Positions 63,206 through 64,000 of a stretch of DNA of 64,000 nucleotides are shown here, one piece after another. A program made the position numbers and the translations under genes. Positions within the stretch are counted from its first letter, which is position 1; each line of letters starts with the position of its first letter. The stretch is from Pseudomonas duriflava (GTDB lineage: Bacteria > Pseudomonadota > Gammaproteobacteria > Pseudomonadales > Pseudomonadaceae), in the NCBI RefSeq assembly GCF_007830155.1, contig NZ_VLKY01000007.1, forward strand, positions 1 to 64,000, read 5' to 3'. The notes beneath the pieces are model-generated. The model ran no database searches. It had not been told where the DNA came from and was given only the letters and a program-made list of their open reading frames with translations.

Positions 63206-63424
63206 TCACAGCCCGCCGTAATGTGTCGTCCAGCGCAGCAGGAAAAAAACCATAATCAGCAAGGCGATAACACCCAACACATTGAGCTCAGCCCTGTCTA
63301 TACCCAGTCGCGTTGCGATTCGGTGCCCTAGAAAATGACGCCACGTCATGCGAAAGCCAAACATTGAGGCCAGCAAAAGAATGAATAGAATCCCTTGAAT
63401 CAGCCATCTGCAATGATGTACCAA
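63206..63424 (-). CDS. Small two-helix membrane protein
   Basis: 72 residues read from TTG 63424, supported by AGGAG 7 bases upstream. Two hydrophobic helices (about 8-24 and 48-64) are joined by a basic loop (RHFLGHRIATRLGIDR) and the C-terminus is short. Unknown family; probably an inner-membrane accessory protein. Confidence 0.6.
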   Translation of the reverse strand: MVHHCRWLIQGILFILLLASMFGFRMTWRHFLGHRIATRLGIDRAELNVLGVIALLIMVFFLLRWTTHYGGL

Positions 63425-63632
63425 TCTGAAGCTCCTAGTGATTACTCAGTGAGTTTCTTTTGCTACAAGCGCCAAAACAATCATTCACCCGTTAATTTGT
63501 GACGGCCTACTCTATAGATTGTCGGATAGCAGAAGAAAGCGTTCACACTTCCTTATCTAGCAAGGAATGAATACTTAAGCCAAGCGTCCAAGCTAAAGCT
63601 TCGCGTATACACTTGAAACAAGGACTTCGATT

Positions 63633-63869
63633 ATGAACGACACAGGCAATCTGGTTATCACTTACGAAGCAGCTGGCGAGAAGCAAGAGCTGGCCATTCC
63701 CAATGCTCCTACTGATATTGATGAAAGTACAGCCTTGCTATATGTCCTTCAGCAACACGGAGCCGAAAACATAGACATTGAGTTCCCACCTTATTGTGAT
63801 GAACTGAATAAACGCCGCTTACGTGCACAAAAGATGAATCTGCTTAATGTAGCATGGCACTACCGCTAA
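63633..63869 (+). CDS. Hypothetical protein, 78 residues
   Basis: ATG 63633 with AAGGA 9 bases upstream. The product is acidic (ANLVITY-type beta start: NLVITYEAAGEKQELAIP), with DIDESTALLYVLQQHG, then DIEFPPYCDELNKRRLRAQKMN. Soluble, no signal. Not recognised. Nothing further is evident from 63870 to the window end. Confidence 0.6.
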   Translation: MNDTGNLVITYEAAGEKQELAIPNAPTDIDESTALLYVLQQHGAENIDIEFPPYCDELNKRRLRAQKMNLLNVAWHYR

Positions 63870-64000
63870 TTTTTCAAGCGTACCATATTGTAATAAGTTA
63901 CAAGCTTCACGGTCAGACCGAGCTACTGAGATACTACTGCCATTACTCTATTGAGTTGCTTAGTGCGCTGTAGCCTATACTTGTGCGCACCGGCACATAA

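Noticed and set aside
1-64000. CRISPR arrays, tRNA or rRNA genes, prophage genes
   Set aside because: No regularly spaced repeats, no cloverleaf-like stretch and no phage structural gene noticed. This was by eye; a tRNAscan-type search would be decisive.

Overview
The window reads as chromosome of a gammaproteobacterium of moderate GC (a little above 50% by eye). I cannot fix the genus. The AmrZ-type regulator, BaeSR, the membrane glucose dehydrogenase and the pectin genes of Dickeya type suggest a plant-associated organism in the Pseudomonas/Halomonadaceae neighbourhood. The strongest evidence for plant association is a pectin-utilisation set plus an acyl-homoserine-lactone (AHL) quorum-sensing locus. 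I found no rRNA, tRNA or CRISPR array.

Layout. 0-2 kb: an IS110-family transposase cut by the left edge, an AT-richer Asp-nucleophile hydrolase and decayed sequence. 2-5.3 kb: baeS-baeR and folD. 5.5-9.7 kb: an ABC ATPase, an FtsX-type permease and an AttH-like lipoprotein in overlapping order. 9.8-28.3 kb: pectin locus, with paeY-pemA, an FCD/GntR regulator, oligogalacturonate lyase, two tandem SSS symporters, porin KdgM and an enolase-superfamily acid-sugar enzyme. A stand-alone A-T-TE synthetase and a GAF-PAS-PAS-GGDEF-EAL protein sit inside it. A near-identical 18-bp operator lies upstream of both paeY and the enolase-superfamily gene. 28.7-33.9 kb: a UvrD-like helicase with a histone-H1-like tail, small unknowns, a lone GAF protein and alaC. 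34-36.6 kb: luxR, an RsaM-like gene, luxI and amrZ, with two lux-box-like palindromes. 36.6-41 kb: apt, prlC and a lipoprotein hydrolase. 41.9-52 kb: a dpp-type peptide ABC operon with an SDR, two DadA-like flavoenzymes and an IclR regulator. 52-64 kb: a GNAT, DUF72, a HAM1-SIR2 gene pair, a GST, several small conserved genes, a bestrophin, gcd, a cold-shock gene and a Csp-type terminator.

How the genes work together. PemA and PaeY would remove methyl and acetyl esters from pectin, KdgM would pass oligogalacturonides across the outer membrane, one or both symporters would import them, and Ogl would cleave them in the cytoplasm. No extracellular pectate lyase and no kduI/kduD/kdgK genes are here, so the pathway must be completed elsewhere.

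The most exciting item is the coupled pair at 54374-55716. It encodes a HAM1/ITPase-fold protein in which the usual catalytic Asp is His, followed two bases later by an intact SIR2-type NADase. This is the KomB-KomC core of the Kongming anti-phage system, but no KomA-type adenosine deaminase is in the window. It is a candidate reduced or differently triggered nucleotide-sensing NAD-depletion defence system.
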